This document shows, one piece after another, positions 51,673-63,860 of a DNA stretch of 64,000 bases; position 1 is the first letter of the stretch; the number at the start of each line of letters is the position of its first letter. Below the pieces are notes generated by a model. It saw only the letters and a list, made by a program, of their open reading frames with translations, ran no database searches and was not told the origin of the DNA. Origin of the DNA: Chondrus crispus (Eukaryota > Rhodophyta > Florideophyceae > Gigartinales > Gigartinaceae); NCBI RefSeq assembly GCF_000350225.1, contig NW_005179250.1, positions 248,001 through 312,000 of the forward strand, in the 5' to 3' direction. Position numbers and translations under genes: made by a program.

Positions 51673-52585
51673 CGTACAGTACCCATGCACGCAGGGCACG
51701 TGCTGGTGTAATTTTTCCCCATTAATTTTTTCGTTATTTTCGGGTTTCCCCATTAATTTTTTGGTTATTTTCGGGGTATGGTGGCGGCAGTGATTTAGTG
51801 ATGGCGCAATCGGTGTTGGTGCATGGCGCGCACCTCCGGCGTCGCTCACGTGTAACGTTCTCATGCCCCGTAATTTTCCTTATTACGGGGCATGTCTCGG
51901 CGGCAGTTTTGAAGTGTCTCGCGTCCGTGCGCATATATTGGTGCCCCTCCGACGGAGTTGCTCTCGTGCTTCCGCCCCTTCCTTAACTATCCTGGCGACT
52001 GCTGAGGCGAACGCAGCCTCACTCGCCTGCTCATCTGAAAACGCCTTTTGCGCGTGTCCTCGCGCACGACCCCTATCGATAGGGTCATGACCACGTCGTC
52101 CGTCGGGTTATCGGACCCTGATGCGGACTGAGGCCTTGAAGTGAGCCTCAACTTTCTCGGGTATTCCGAGACACAAGCGTCGAGCATTCTGGTCGCTTAC
52201 TCTGCCCACCGAGGGGCTCTCGTGATTCCACCGCTGATCGCCTCGTTCGTCGGGCGCCCCTCCTCGCTGTGGTTGCTGGACTTAACGGATCGTCCGGCAA
52301 TCCTGTTCGGGGGGTGTCGTCCGACTTTTCCGATCCGAACGGGGTATTGCAGTCCTCGTAATGTCGGTCATTACGAGGGCCCAAAACTTTTTTTTCAGGC
52401 AGTTCGTACTGTCCTGTTCTTATGTCTCGCGTCCTTGACGTCCGAAAAGTCAAGACGACTTGACTTGAACGCGTCCCCGGCTGTGACCCTCCGATAGGGT
52501 CCGCCGACCTCCTTCGCTTCCCCTTTTAGTCTGTTCGTGCAGGCTGGGGTTAATCCGCGAAGGAGCGGTTGAGGGCCCCCCCCCC
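51673..52585 (-). other. Structured 3' region of element C
   Basis: Counterpart of 16829-17651. Shows the uninterrupted target of the Mutator-like element at about 51750-51765. Hairpins are conserved: ATGCCCCGTAAT arms (51863-51893), CCTCGTAATG arms (52355-52379) and AAGTCAAG arms (52447-52466). The polypurine-like motif 1 (52570-52600) follows the pol stop. No gene seen. Confidence 0.6.
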
Positions 52586-55500
52586 TTAAGCGTGGACGTC
52601 CGCGTTCACGGTTTGGGTGAGGTCCCTGCCGGTACGTCTCCGAAGGCGTTGGGCGTAACGAGACACCAACTCCTCTGGGACGTGAGTCCGCGCAGTCCAA
52701 GTGGGCGCGTCGTAATCCGCCCACTTGATGGGGAACTCCGTAGTTCCGTCTTCCATGACTCGATGTCTCAGTAGCCGTTCGACGGCATACTGCCTTCCCG
52801 CGGTGACCTTATCGGCGAGGTCCCGCGGGGTCGTCGTACTTGCTCGTGGCGTGTCTATCGGAGACGGCGCGTACACGCAGCGGTCGGCGGAGACTCGCTC
52901 GGTGACCCCATCACGATCAATCGTGATGGTTCGGCAGTCATTGGCGAGCACGCGGTAGGGTTCGACCGCGGGCGACGCGAGCTTGTTCGATGTCTTAGCC
53001 CCATCGGTGGGGTTGAGATATACGTATTGTCCGGGACGGAGCCGGGAATCAATACGTCGTATGCGCTTATCGAAGTCGCGCTTGTAGCGAGCCTGCGTCG
53101 GACGCAGGCTCCCGTAGGCCTTTTGGATAGTCGAGTCCAAGGTCTTGAGGAACTCGGCACGTTGGTTCCCCCTATCGGAAGGGGGCGCGTCGCCGTCCGC
53201 CCGTCGGAGAGAGAACTCCGGCGGTGGCCTGCTGAGCACGAGCTCAAACGGCGTGGTGCGTGTGGTGCGATGTACGTAGGAGTTGTACGCGTACGTAAGC
53301 GGCCCCACGTACACATCCCAGTCGTCCTGGTGTTCACCCACGTAGTTCCGCAGCATCGAAGCGATTGTTCGGTTATATCGCTTGACTTGCCCGTTCGTCT
53401 GGTGATGGTACGCCGAAGTGTACAAATTCGTTATCCCCAGAACGCGGCACGTGCTGTGGCAGAACTTGGCGTTAAACTGCGGTCCGTTATCGGACAGCAA
53501 CGTGCGCGGGACGCCGTACTTAAACACCCACGATTCGCAGAACGCAACTGCGACCGTGTATGCGGTTATCGTGCGGAGCGCAACAACTTGCGTCAGCTTA
53601 CTGAAGCGGTCCGTAATCACGAGCAGGAATCGTTTTCCTGTCTTCGTCTTGGGGAGCGGCCCCAAGATGTCGATTGCGAGGCTCTCGAGGGGCCTCGTAG
53701 CTGGAAACAACCTCAATCGGTTGAGATGTTTCCTCAGCTTGACCCGGTTCATCGCGCAGGTTCGACACCCTTGCACCGTGGCTGCTACGTCTGCAGCCAG
53801 GTGGGGCCAGTAGTACTCGCGTCGAAGTGCGTAGTACATACGGTTCTGGCCCGGGTGCCCCGCGATGGCTGGGTTGTGCCACAAGCGAAGGAGCCTGGCG
53901 CGAAGTGTCCGAGGTACCACCATCTGAACGATATCAGGGTCGAAGGGGTGTCTCCGTTTGAGCACCCCTTGGTGGTCCTCGAAGAACGCGGAGTCCCGGG
54001 ACTCTGACTGTCGTGCCAAAACGGTTTGGCAGAAGTCATCCACGCGTTGCTCCTCGACTATCTCCTCTATCGTAAGAGGGGCCGGAAGGTCGTCCTGCGG
54101 TGGGGCGACCGTGGCATCGAGCACGCCAGCCTCGGGGTCTTCGGCGCGCTGGATGTCGGCGGCGTCGAACTCGTCGTTCTCCTCCCAAAACGAATTGGGT
54201 CCTTGGAGAGCGGGGGCTTCGTCGTCGCCCCTCGGTTCTTCGCGCGTCCGTGCGCGCGACCTTGTTCGGGCTTCGGCTTGGTTCCGTGTCGTTACGAAGA
54301 CATGCACGGCCTGATGATCACAACTGGCGGTACAAGAGTGGTCCGCGAGCTCTTTCGATACGTCTCGAACTGTCGTGCCCCCGTCGAAAGTGGGGATGTC
54401 GTCATCCACCTCGACGGTGGGGCGAGGGTCATCGGCGACCTTCGGCGACACGAGTCGTGACAGGGCATCGGGCACCTGATGCACGCGTCCCGGGCGGTAC
54501 TGAATGGTGAAATCGTATTCAGCCAGACGTAGCCGCCACCGGGTGAGTCTTCCGGAACTCTCGGTGAGTGACATGAGCCATCGGAGGGCGTCATGGTCCG
54601 TCCGTACGGTGAACTTCGTGCCCTCTACGTACGGCCGTAGTGTGCGGACGGCCCACACTACGGCGAAGCACTCGCGTTCGGTAGCGCTGTAGTTGCGCTC
54701 ACTATCGGACAGTGAGTGCGACCAATACCCCACGGGGCGCCAGTCGTTCGGCTCTTCGTGCCCCTGAAGTAAGGTGCAGCCGAGTTGGTAGGCACTCGCG
54801 TCGGTGTCTATCATGTACGGACGACCGTGCCGGGGCAACGCGAGGATCGGCGGAGCGATCATGCACTTCTTAAGGTTCTCGAACGCCTGAAGTTGCAGCT
54901 CCGTGGGGTTATAGAAATCGGGATCCGAATCCTTGTGCGTCATGTCGGTCAGAGGACGCGCAATCTTAGCGAACCCCTTAACGAATCGGCGGTATACGTT
55001 ACACGCCCCGAGGAACGAGCGCACTTGCGTCAACGTCCTTGGGAACGTGAACGTCTTGAATGCGTCGGCCGCCGTATCAGCCACGCTCAACTTGCCTGGG
55101 GAGATGACATGCCCCAGGTAGCGCACCTTCGGTCGGAAGAAGCTGCACTTCTTGAGCTTAAGGGAGATACCGGAACTCCGCAGTAAGCTCAAGACGGTAT
55201 CGAGATGCCTCGCGTGTTCTCCGTGCGTACGGGAGAACACGATCACGTCGTCGAGATAGACGAGGCATATTTGCCAGCGGACTCCAGAGAGTATTATGTC
55301 GAGCGCACGTTGGAAGGTGGCCGGTGCCCCTTTGAGTCCAAACGGCATGCGCAAGTGGCGAAACGTGCCCATGTGCGTCGTAAACGTGGTCTTATCCCGG
55401 TCTTCCGGAACGACCGGGATCTGCCAATAACCGGAATTGAAGTCTAACGTGGTGAAGACGGCTGCATCTCCTAACGAGTCGATGCAGTCGTCCATCCGTG

Positions 55501-57166
55501 GCAGTGGATACGAATCCGCTGCCGTCTTCGCGTGGAGACGCCGGTAGTCCACGCAGAACCGAAGAGAGCCGTCTTTCTTCGGGACGAGCACCACGGGGGA
55601 CGCCCACTCGGTGCTCGCGGGTTCGATAACCCCTGCGTTCAACATCTTGCTGACCTCCTTCGCGACCATTTCGCGCATGGCCGGGCCCTTCCGATAGGGC
55701 ATAGAACGAATCAGTTTCGTTCCCGGTTCGAGGGGAATGCGGTGCTCCGTGGCTTGGATCGTTCCAAGCGCACCGCTCCACAGACTCGAGTGCTTACGGA
55801 GCATCTCGAGTACGTGGCCACGGAGCTTGTCATCGTCGATGTATGACAGGTCGATCTCTTTTTCTCAATCCATCGGTGGATTTTCGGGATCCTTTTGCTC
55901 GGGGAGTACAGTACCTCTCGCCGTCGGTTGGCATAAAGGCGACCGTTCGTCCGGGTCGACCCCCCTGCCCCCGGCGGTGGTCTTATCGTCGGAGTTGGAT
56001 CGGCCAACTCCTACCCCACCGACTTGATCGGTCACGTCGGTCAGGTGTAGCGCGTGCGCGATCCCCTCGGCGACCTTACGTTCGGGAGTGAGGATCGCGA
56101 GGGGGTTGCGCTTCGCGTATCCAACGACAGTGTGCTTCGGAAGCCGCTTTTCTCGTCGTGAGAAATTAGCGACGATGACGTCGAAGGTCTGATTCGGTAG
56201 GACCTCCGCGACGCCATTCGTCAGCCTCATTCCATGTCGGTGTTGGAGTGAGGGCTTGGGCTCCAGGAACACGAGGCCCCTCCCCGCGGTTGTCACACGC
56301 ACACAGGCTTGTGACATCGCGGGGATGGTAACCCAGCGGGCGATTCGGATCGCCTGCGGGGCCTCCTGGCGTACGTCCGGCCGACCCGTGTGTCGTCCGT
56401 GTCGCCTGGTAGAGGGAGTCGACTCCCCCTTTCTGTCGACGATGGCGATAGAACCGCCTTGGCGTAGCTCCATTCGTTGAGCTTCGATGTCGATACATCG
56501 CACGTGCGTATCGATAAAGGCCGTGCCGAGGAGGACTGGCACGGCGAGCCGGTCCGCGACTACGAACGGAATTCGGAGCACCGTGTTCTTCAACCGCACG
56601 GCCAGGCGGACGACGGCCGAAAGCTTGAGGGGGTTGCTATTCGCGCCTGCCAATCGTGGCAGAGGTGCGTCGTGCACGACGTAACGCGTCCAATCGGGGG
56701 AAAGGTCGGCCTTCCTCACCAGATTATACCCCGAGCACGTATCAACGGCGATCGTGCGGGGTTTAAATGCATTTCCCTCTGTGGCTATCGAGCCGAGGAC
56801 GTTGTAGATCTTCGACGTCATAAGGCAAATGAAGCCGTCGACAACCTTCGGGGCGACCTTATCGGTGAGGTCGTTCCGCCGGGGCCTTCGATTTCGGTGC
56901 TGGCCCCGCTTGCGTTTCCTTCTCCCCCCTCCTTGGGGCGTCGGCGGATCAGTGACGCCCCTCGGATTACTCGAATCCCTACGACACGGACCTTTCTCCA
57001 GCGACCTTGGGCTCGCGGGAGTCTGGGGGTCGACCGAATCTTTTCGGTCGTCGTTGCCCCCGTCGCCTTCGTTACGCCTCACCGGGACGTCGGCTGTCCC
57101 GGTGTCTTGTGCTCCTAACGTCGGGCCTTCGGAGGCCTCGACGTGCGCTCGCTCCTGTATCGGCAT
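52586..57166 (-). pseudogene. pol: Element C pol, intact except for one nonsense codon
   Basis: 1527 codons from ATG 57166 to stop at 52586, broken only by TGA at 55867-55865, where element B has TGG (Trp). Order: linker, retropepsin (AVDTCSGYNLV, flap PVLLGTAFID), RT with RFCVDYRRL and intact YLDD (55252-55247), RNase H (DTDASAYQLG, TDHDALRWL), integrase zinc region, D1 LAIDILGPL, D2 LLSDNGPQF, then Lys (53383-53381) at the catalytic Glu place. A chromodomain ends it (YAVERLLRHRVMEDG). Expressed presumably by -1 frameshifting from gag. Confidence 0.85.
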
Positions 57167-57272
57167 TACAGGAGCTCCCCTGTTCGCCTCCCGTAGCGGG
57201 GGATGTATTATCGGACAATACCCCCCGTGTCCTTGGCGAGCACGCGGGGTCGGGTCTAGTTCGTGGGGAAGA

Positions 57273-57318
57273 GACGGCTCACGCGACCTCGTGTACGTGA
57301 CCGTCTTTACCCTTTTTT
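57273..57318 (-). promoter_or_regulatory. Probable -1 frameshift signal of element C
   Basis: A run (plus-strand T run 57313-57318) followed by GGG and the gag stop. The stem forms between element-strand GACGGTCACG (57305-57296) and CGTGAGCCGTC (57283-57273). Same geometry as in element B with one pair changed from U-G to C-G. Confidence 0.65.
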
Positions 57319-59866
57319 CGAACTACCTGTGCTATCGGAGCTAACCTCCTGGCTATCGACGGCCAGGTCTTCTTCGGGTAGCCGTCCGCGTGGGTAGGGA
57401 CGATCCCCCCACTGCGGCTCAGCGGCCCTGGCGAAGTATTCCGGTACTTCCGGGCCTTGACCTGCGGAGTCCGGTCGTTGCAGGATATAGGGGACGAAGC
57501 GAGTCGGCTCGCCTTCGTGACCCTCCGTGGGTAGAGGGTAGGGATCCTCTACCCAGTCTTGCAGGTACATTATCGCATTTTGTACCTGTTGGGGTAACCG
57601 AGAACGGTCTCGGTCCCCTCTCTCCTCTTGGCGCGGGTATCTTGTGTCCGCCTGGCGGTAGGCGGGTCGATCCCGACGATCGACTTCGTTACGACGGTAC
57701 CCGCCTCCACAGGGGGCGAAGCGTGCGCCCCCACCCGATCGGTTCGGGAAGCCTTGACGCGGGGGACGGCCCTCGCCCGCCGCTTGCCGGAGGAGATTAC
57801 GCGCCCCTGGGCGCATCTCCATCTGGTAGCGGTAGTTCCTGTACGCCGTGAACATTCGTTGTTCCGGCGACAGGAACGGGCACGCGTACATGGCATGCCC
57901 GTACGTACGGCATAGCCAGCACACGTACGCGCTGCCGTCCGTTGAGGCGAAGGTCGCCGCGTGCCGCGCCTCCTCATCGGTGAGGAGGGGCACGCGGGGC
58001 GAGGCGCTTCCCTTATTTCGATTCGAGATATCGAGCTCGGCGACGCGGGGGTCCGTGCCCCTTGCCACTCTCGGAGTGGTTGCGAATGCGGTCGCGTAAC
58101 TCGTTCCGGTCGACATCGGTGAGGGGGTTCGTGCCCCCACGGGCCCTGCTCCTTGCGTAATGAGGACAGGGTCGGCCTGCCACTCATCCTCCCCGATATG
58201 GAGGGTCGAGGCGGGCGAGCTTGTTGCGGCGGACTTCGTAGTCCTGCCAGCCCTCCCTGCCGGTTTCGGATCCGGCAGAGGTAAACCGCGCCGAGCGCAG
58301 TACGTTGTACCTTCCGCCGTGGCGATACGGCGGATGGTCGGAAGATCGGTCTTCTGACTGCCTGGAAGCCTTTGCACCGTCTCGGATACTGCGGCACGGG
58401 TTGCCGGTGCAAGTTCCCGCACGAAGTAGTGCGCGAGGGACTGTTCGGTGAAGACTGCCGTGCATCGGAACGCGGCAGTCTCCAGTCGGTCAGCAAACGT
58501 GCTTTCCGTCTCATGCGATTGCTGTCGCGCCGTAGCGACAGCGTCGTACGCTTCACCTAACACGTCGTCCGTGAGGTAGCGTTTCAAGAATTGATTCACG
58601 AGCCCCGGCCAGCTCACGTCGTCGTGGAGCTGGCCGGCGCGGAGGCCACACATCGTATAACTCGTATACAGGCGCTCCGCGTCGCGCTCGAGGAAGTGCG
58701 CGAGGATTCGTACCGCAACACCTTCGGTCAGGTGTTGCGAGTTGAAGGTGATTCGTATATCCTTCAAGAACGGCAGCAGCTGGATCGGTACCGTCGAAGC
58801 TGCGCATCGTGGGACGGATCCCACGACAGCGTTGGACGTACTTCGCGATCCGTCCCGCGTCACCCGAGGTAACGAGCCTCGAGGTGTTATCCAAGCGGTA
58901 CATACGATAGTCAGCAACGGCGCTGAACTCTTGGATCATCGTATGTACTGGCTCGAGCCCGGGTTCAGCGGGACCCAGCGTGCCGAAGGAGGTAGCCGGT
59001 AGCGTACGGACGTCTACCGGACCTGGATGCTCGGCGTAACTCGCCGGCGGGTAGCCGCCCCAGCGGGGATCGACGGAGAACACTGGTTCTCCGGATCTGC
59101 AGGCGGCTCCTCCACGGTCCTGTTCGTCCGCGTACGATACGCGGTCCACTTGCCGCCTACTTCCGGCGATAGGCGGCAAGGCTTGGGTCTCAGACGCGAA
59201 GTTCGCGTCCCTCGGAGGACGGCTTCCTTCTGCAGTCCGACTGGTAGCGGCACCAGTCGGACGCCAACCTTCGGGGGAGGCGGCGCTCGGAGGTACGGTA
59301 CCGCCGGGCCCTCTCGAGGGGGCACCAGGTAGCCCTTCGGCCATGGTACGTTCCATGTCACGAGCACGCCGACGAGTGGCGTTGAGCTCAGCGGAGAGGT
59401 GCGCGAACGCACCGAATTGCTCTGCGGTCGGAGAGGTTCGGTGTTCGGGTCGTCTCACTGAGGTCGGCCTCTCAGGGCGACCTTGCCCGGACGGTCCGGG
59501 CGAGACGAAACGGGAGTCTTCGACGAGCACTATCCGCGAGTGTAACTCGTCGATCAGTGCTCGGAGATTCTCTAAGGACTGCGTCACTCTATCGAACCTC
59601 CCTTCACGCAGGGAGCGGAGTTCGGCCATACATCGAGTGTATACATGGTCCGATACATCGATCCGAAGGCAAGTACGGACTTCCTCGATGTATTCGGCTA
59701 TGCGTTCGAACATCGCCGCCGCTCTTTCATCGGAGGATCCGAGCGACGGTTCGCGGTCACGAGGACCTGCGTCGCCGTCGCCCGACGGGGCGGATGGGGA
59801 CTGCACAGCGGCCGGACTCAGATCCGCCGCTTTGGAGCGGATCGAGGGCTCAAACTCTTGGCTCAT
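57307..59866 (-). pseudogene. gag: Element C gag, 5-base deletion
   Basis: Starts at ATG 59866 and follows element B Gag closely. At about 58785-58800 five bases present in B (between GGTACCGA and CAGCTGCTGCCG) are missing, so the first frame ends at 58553 and the second (58917-57307) carries the capsid part, the CCHC knuckle (CWLCRTYGHAMYAC) and the C-terminus SSDSTGSSKKG. Not functional as a single protein. Confidence 0.88.
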
Positions 59867-59946
59867 CTCAACGCGATCGGTTCGCGGAGGGAAGCGGAAG
59901 TCTTCTCGGAGATCGGACTCCAGGGTCTTCTAGGTCTGGAGACCAC

Positions 59947-60585
59947 TGTAGCATAAACACCCCCAGCGATAGGGGTGTATGCGCAGTTCGACTGAGACCC
60001 TTGTCGATCGGGAAGACGGGGGTGAAGCGGGACACCAGCTAACGGCACCGGGCAGCGGGCCCGGGTAGCGTGGTAGAGCGGGAACGGGGAGGACGCCGGT
60101 ACGCGCGAGCGGTTCGACGCCTCGACGCCCCGGCGCGGTACTGGGTAACGATCCAGTGCCGACGGGCGGAGGCGGAGCCGGCTCGTGGGCGTACCGCGCG
60201 CGTCCTCAACCCGCGCTCGGTGCCGCTTCTAAGGTAATTAGCGAAGGTTACCTTACAAATAAGCGGGAAGTCGGACCTTGACGGTCGGTGGGTGACAAGT
60301 CCGTGCTTGTCCTCCTCCACCGCCGCCGGTCCGCTCCATATTTAATATACAAAACAATCTATAGCACTACAGTACCGAAGCACTGTAGTGGTCTACTGTA
60401 GTACTGATCGGACCGTACTGTAATACTGTGAGCCATCGTGGCTGACAGTACACGTGTATGCGCGTGCGGCCTGTACCCGAGGGGTACACGGGGCCACGCG
60501 CGGTAGTACTGTAGAGCCCGAGGCTCTACAGTATTGGATCTGTTGTTGATCTAATCTAAAAAGCCCCAGGGGGGGTTATACTACA
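59947..60585 (-). repeat. 5' LTR of element C
   Basis: 639 bp, partner of 45123-45761. On the element strand it is followed by GTGGTCTCCAGACCTAG, the candidate primer site (59946-59930). To its right lies the duplicated GTGGG and the host sequence. Confidence 0.93.
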
Positions 60586-60668
60586 GTGGGGACCACGAGC
60601 CATCACCATTTCAGACTGCCCTTGATCGCAGCTTTCTCCGATCCACTGCCACGGCAACACCCACCAAA

Positions 60669-62366
60669 ATGGACTTTGTTCCAGGAACCCCACCACCAAA
60701 TGTGGACGATCCTCTCACTTCGGCTCTGGTGCTTGTTTCTCAAACCCTGCCCCACAACAGATCCAATTCTTCAGGCCCTGCCAATGATCCGGAAAACACC
60801 GTGACCGCCCAGGACCGTCCTCTCGATTCACCCCATTCTCGCGCAGCTCAACTGTTTATGGGAGTAAGAATTCCACTGAACACCCTTCGTGCTAACTCTA
60901 CCGCCCTTCGCGCTTTCGCGCGATTCGTCACTTCTGTACTACGATTTATTGATAATGCATTCCGAACAGAGGAGCACCTTCGGTCCTATATATTTAGCGA
61001 AAAAGACCGTCGTGTCGCATGGGAGCTGTCAGAGACTAAAAAGATACTTTTTGGAGATGGGGAAGGGAAATGTCCCCCCCGCCACTATGTTAACTGGACT
61101 GTTGATCAACTCAAACAGATTCGATTTCACTTAATAGAGTTCGTGGTCAACTACAAGAGCACCAAGTCGGAAAGCGAAGTCAAGCCAAGCACTATGAAGG
61201 GCTACAATATAGGCATCCAGCGATCGTTTTCGAGAGATTGGGGCTACCACGTCAAGTTACTTGAAGGGCATATTTTTAACTGCTCAAGGGATGGTTTGAT
61301 GGCCGTGATCGATAACAAATTCAGTTTCCAGCAGTCCAACGGAATGTTTTCTAAGAGCCACTACGTCCTATCCAGCGACGATCTCAAACGGCTGTACAAT
61401 TCTCCGTTTTTGTCACGTGACAACCCACTCGGCTTCCAGGCCAGGCTCATCTTCGACATTTCCCTCATCACTGCAATGCGACCAACGGCATTGGTTAACC
61501 TAACCTTCAGCCAATTTACCAAAATGAAGCTCCGCGGGGAGGAAGTTTGGAAAATAAGAGCTGCAGTGGGAAGTACAATTGGAGCTTCAAAGACGAATGC
61601 TGGTGGATGGAACACAGTGCGTGAAAAGGCGACAGAAATTTGCGTTTGGAATCGTCCTTCTTTAGATGGAAATTTGAATATTTTTGAGGATATCAGTGCT
61701 TTCATGTTGGTGAGAATGGCAATGGATTGTGGTACTGACCGCTTTTTTCTCGGTGCCAACCAAAAAGCCACCAAGTTCGGTGACTTCTGCAGACGGCAGC
61801 ACCTAGGACGAAACACCTTCTCGCGCATTGTTAAGTCTATCTGTGAGAAAGAGGGAATTACAGGGACAGGGTCTCAAGGTGGAATGACGAAACATGGGCT
61901 GCGTGGAACGGTTGCTACTTTGTTAATTGATGCTGGGCATGCTGACTCATCCGTCGCAATGCGTACTGGACATCGCGATTTACGGTCTCTAAAAAATTAT
62001 CAGAACCTAAAGGGCGGAGCAGGCGAAAAGCAGCAGGATGACATTCTACGCTTTTCCGGTAAACGGGATAGCGTAGGTATTAAAAATTTTCACAAGCTAG
62101 AACCGAAGGAGAAAAAAGGTAGAATGGTGTTTCAGGATCAAAACCTCGATACGAAGGGAACTGTTCTTATTTCCGCTAATGATAAATCAGAAACGGCGGT
62201 TGATGATGGCGTCAAGAGCGAATGGGATAGTGGTTTAGATGGAACGGAAAATGAGAATGAAGAACGACTGGTTGGTAGCAGTAGTGGGCAACTGCAGTTG
62301 TTGTCCGATGTTAAGTCGATTTCCGGTGGTCATTTTACTGTTAACGTTCACAATCAATACCGTTAG
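60669..62366 (+). CDS. Tyrosine recombinase, Crypton-like
   Basis: 565 aa from ATG 60669 (CAAAATGG context); stop at 62364-62366. All catalytic residues of the tyrosine recombinase family are in place: Arg271 (TAMRPTAL), His409-x2-Arg412 (KHGLRGT), His435 (RTGHRD) and Tyr444 (LKNYQNL). Residues about 65-215 are helical and basic, fitting the core-binding SAM-like domain. The tail after 450 is charged and probably disordered. There is no adjacent RT or RNase H, so a DIRS element is unlikely; eukaryotic single-gene YR elements are Cryptons. No terminal repeats were found. It should cut and rejoin DNA in the nucleus. Element C sits just upstream and may have separated it from its promoter. Confidence 0.85.
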   Translation: MDFVPGTPPPNVDDPLTSALVLVSQTLPHNRSNSSGPANDPENTVTAQDRPLDSPHSRAAQLFMGVRIPLNTLRANSTALRAFARFVTSVLRFIDNAFRTEEHLRSYIFSEKDRRVAWELSETKKILFGDGEGKCPPRHYVNWTVDQLKQIRFHLIEFVVNYKSTKSESEVKPSTMKGYNIGIQRSFSRDWGYHVKLLEGHIFNCSRDGLMAVIDNKFSFQQSNGMFSKSHYVLSSDDLKRLYNSPFLSRDNPLGFQARLIFDISLITAMRPTALVNLTFSQFTKMKLRGEEVWKIRAAVGSTIGASKTNAGGWNTVREKATEICVWNRPSLDGNLNIFEDISAFMLVRMAMDCGTDRFFLGANQKATKFGDFCRRQHLGRNTFSRIVKSICEKEGITGTGSQGGMTKHGLRGTVATLLIDAGHADSSVAMRTGHRDLRSLKNYQNLKGGAGEKQQDDILRFSGKRDSVGIKNFHKLEPKEKKGRMVFQDQNLDTKGTVLISANDKSETAVDDGVKSEWDSGLDGTENENEERLVGSSSGQLQLLSDVKSISGGHFTVNVHNQYR

Positions 62367-63596
62367 GTGCTTTCATAAGGGTTAAAAGTGCGTGTCTGTG
62401 GCCATGAACTAGCCAGCTTTGATACCAACATCATGGTTTTGCACGGTAGTGCAGCCAGAGCCCTGTGTCTGCACGCTCGTGCAGACATCGTCCCATGTCA
62501 GATACGGCCATGTTGTCCAATTGTATCTGCTTTCAGTGCCGCCAGAACGTTTTCTGACATACATCTATGTCCTTCACGAATGTCAAACGCATCCGGGAGA
62601 CAAGTGTCCATATTTGCGTTTGAAAGGGATTGGCGGGGGGTGTGAGAGGTTGAGTGAAGGGCGAGAATGGTTAGAAGAGTGGTGATGGTGCTGTGCGGTT
62701 GGAGGCCAAAGTGCTACAGAGGCTTTCCAAACTCACGTAAAACTCACATGCTGCATGTTTCGGAGGTCGTGGGAGTTTTGTAAAAGGCGTTGTTTGAAAA
62801 TATTTCTGCCAGAAAATTTGATCGAAGCCGTAGTAAAAAGACGTGTTTTTCCGACTTGCAGATATCGTTATTGACAAATATATTCGACTTGTAACTGCTC
62901 ATTTATTAGATTTTTCTTCATTTTAACACTCTTTGCGCGAGAGCATTGGGTGATTTTTTGCTGGCGTGAGTTCCGGCTCCTGTACGCTCCTCGAAAAAAG
63001 TATAGGACCACGTCGGGGGACCGGTGCACATCAGCCTACTGGCATCTGACAGTAAGGGCAGAATATGCTGATACACTTGAATTGTACTCCAATATACCGC
63101 ACCCGTTTTTAAAAATATCTCATGATGTGGTCACCAAATATAGAAATACAACATAGGACCAATGTTTCAGGCGAGATTAGTATACCAATGTTTCAGGCGA
63201 AATTGGTATAGAACTAAAAGATACATTTACCGGTAAGAGGTGCTGTATTCCTAGTAACGTGTCGGGCCACCATTATTTTCCATGACAACGACACAACGAA
63301 GCTGCATGTACTCACAAAGACGCCTGCGAACGTCACCTGATATACCATAGCAGCAACTAACAAGAGGTCTTGCAGACACTTACTAAATACGTCGAAAACC
63401 ACCACACGGGTCTTTATAAACAATCACCTTCAATGTAAGATAAAGTTGATGTTGATTAAGGTACAGTTTGTGCACTAATCCACCCTCAAATGAGAAGACT
63501 GAGCATATACTTTAGAGCTACCCTTCTCCCTAAAAGATTTGGGGTAACAGTAAATGGTCACAATTGGCCGGTGAGAGTAGTACTCCGGACGATGCG
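62367..63596. other. AT-rich region without a supported gene
   Basis: Short frames only. Holds a small hairpin TCTGCACGctCGTGCAGA (62468-62485) and a 26-base tandem duplication CCAATGTTTCAGGCGA... (63159-63184 and 63185-63210). Could include the 3' end of the Crypton-like element, whose boundary is not visible. Confidence 0.45.
63159..63210. repeat. Tandem duplication, 26-bp unit
   Basis: Two adjacent copies differing at two positions (GAGATTAGTATA versus GAAATTGGTATA ends). Confidence 0.85.
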
Positions 63597-63860
63597 TCAC
63601 GGCTTAGAAAAAACGATTAAAATGGGCATGGATGGGGGTTCTTCAAACGATTTGGATAGGCAGGTGTGAGAAGCATAATATTTAGGTACAGCAGTATTAA
63701 TTAAGAATCTATGTATAATGCTTTCGGGCGCAGAAGGGCCGAAATGTTTCTCAAGGTTGTCCATCTTTCTTTTGTGTGAAACTTCAGAGGGTTTCACCTT
63801 ATTATACAAACTTTGTGCCCCTCTTTGTATGGTAATTTTTGAAGTTTGAAGAGCCTTCAT
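63597..63860 (-). CDS. Short hypothetical frame, possibly a gene fragment
   Basis: 87 aa with ATG at 63860 in an AT-rich stretch. The composition (KITIQRGAQSLYNKVKPSEVSHKRKMDNLEKHF) looks protein-like, with a helical basic start, perhaps a DNA-binding remnant, but no family is recognisable. Weak. Confidence 0.2.
   Translation of the reverse strand: MKALQTSKITIQRGAQSLYNKVKPSEVSHKRKMDNLEKHFGPSAPESIIHRFLINTAVPKYYASHTCLSKSFEEPPSMPILIVFSKP

Larger units (their letters stand above)
45123..60585 (-). mobile_element. Element C: full-length copy of the B family in reverse orientation
   Basis: 15,463 bp between two 639-bp LTRs (45123-45761 and 59947-60585), with target duplication GTGGG (45118-45122 and 60586-60590). 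The LTRs differ at about 15 positions by eye (about 2.4 percent). It reads leftwards: 5' LTR on the right, gag, frameshift signal, pol, polypurine tract, 3' region, antisense genes, 3' LTR on the left. It lacks the Mutator insertion, so it shows the intact 3' region. It inserted about 80 bp upstream of the tyrosine recombinase gene. Gag has a 5-base deletion and pol one nonsense codon. Confidence 0.94.
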
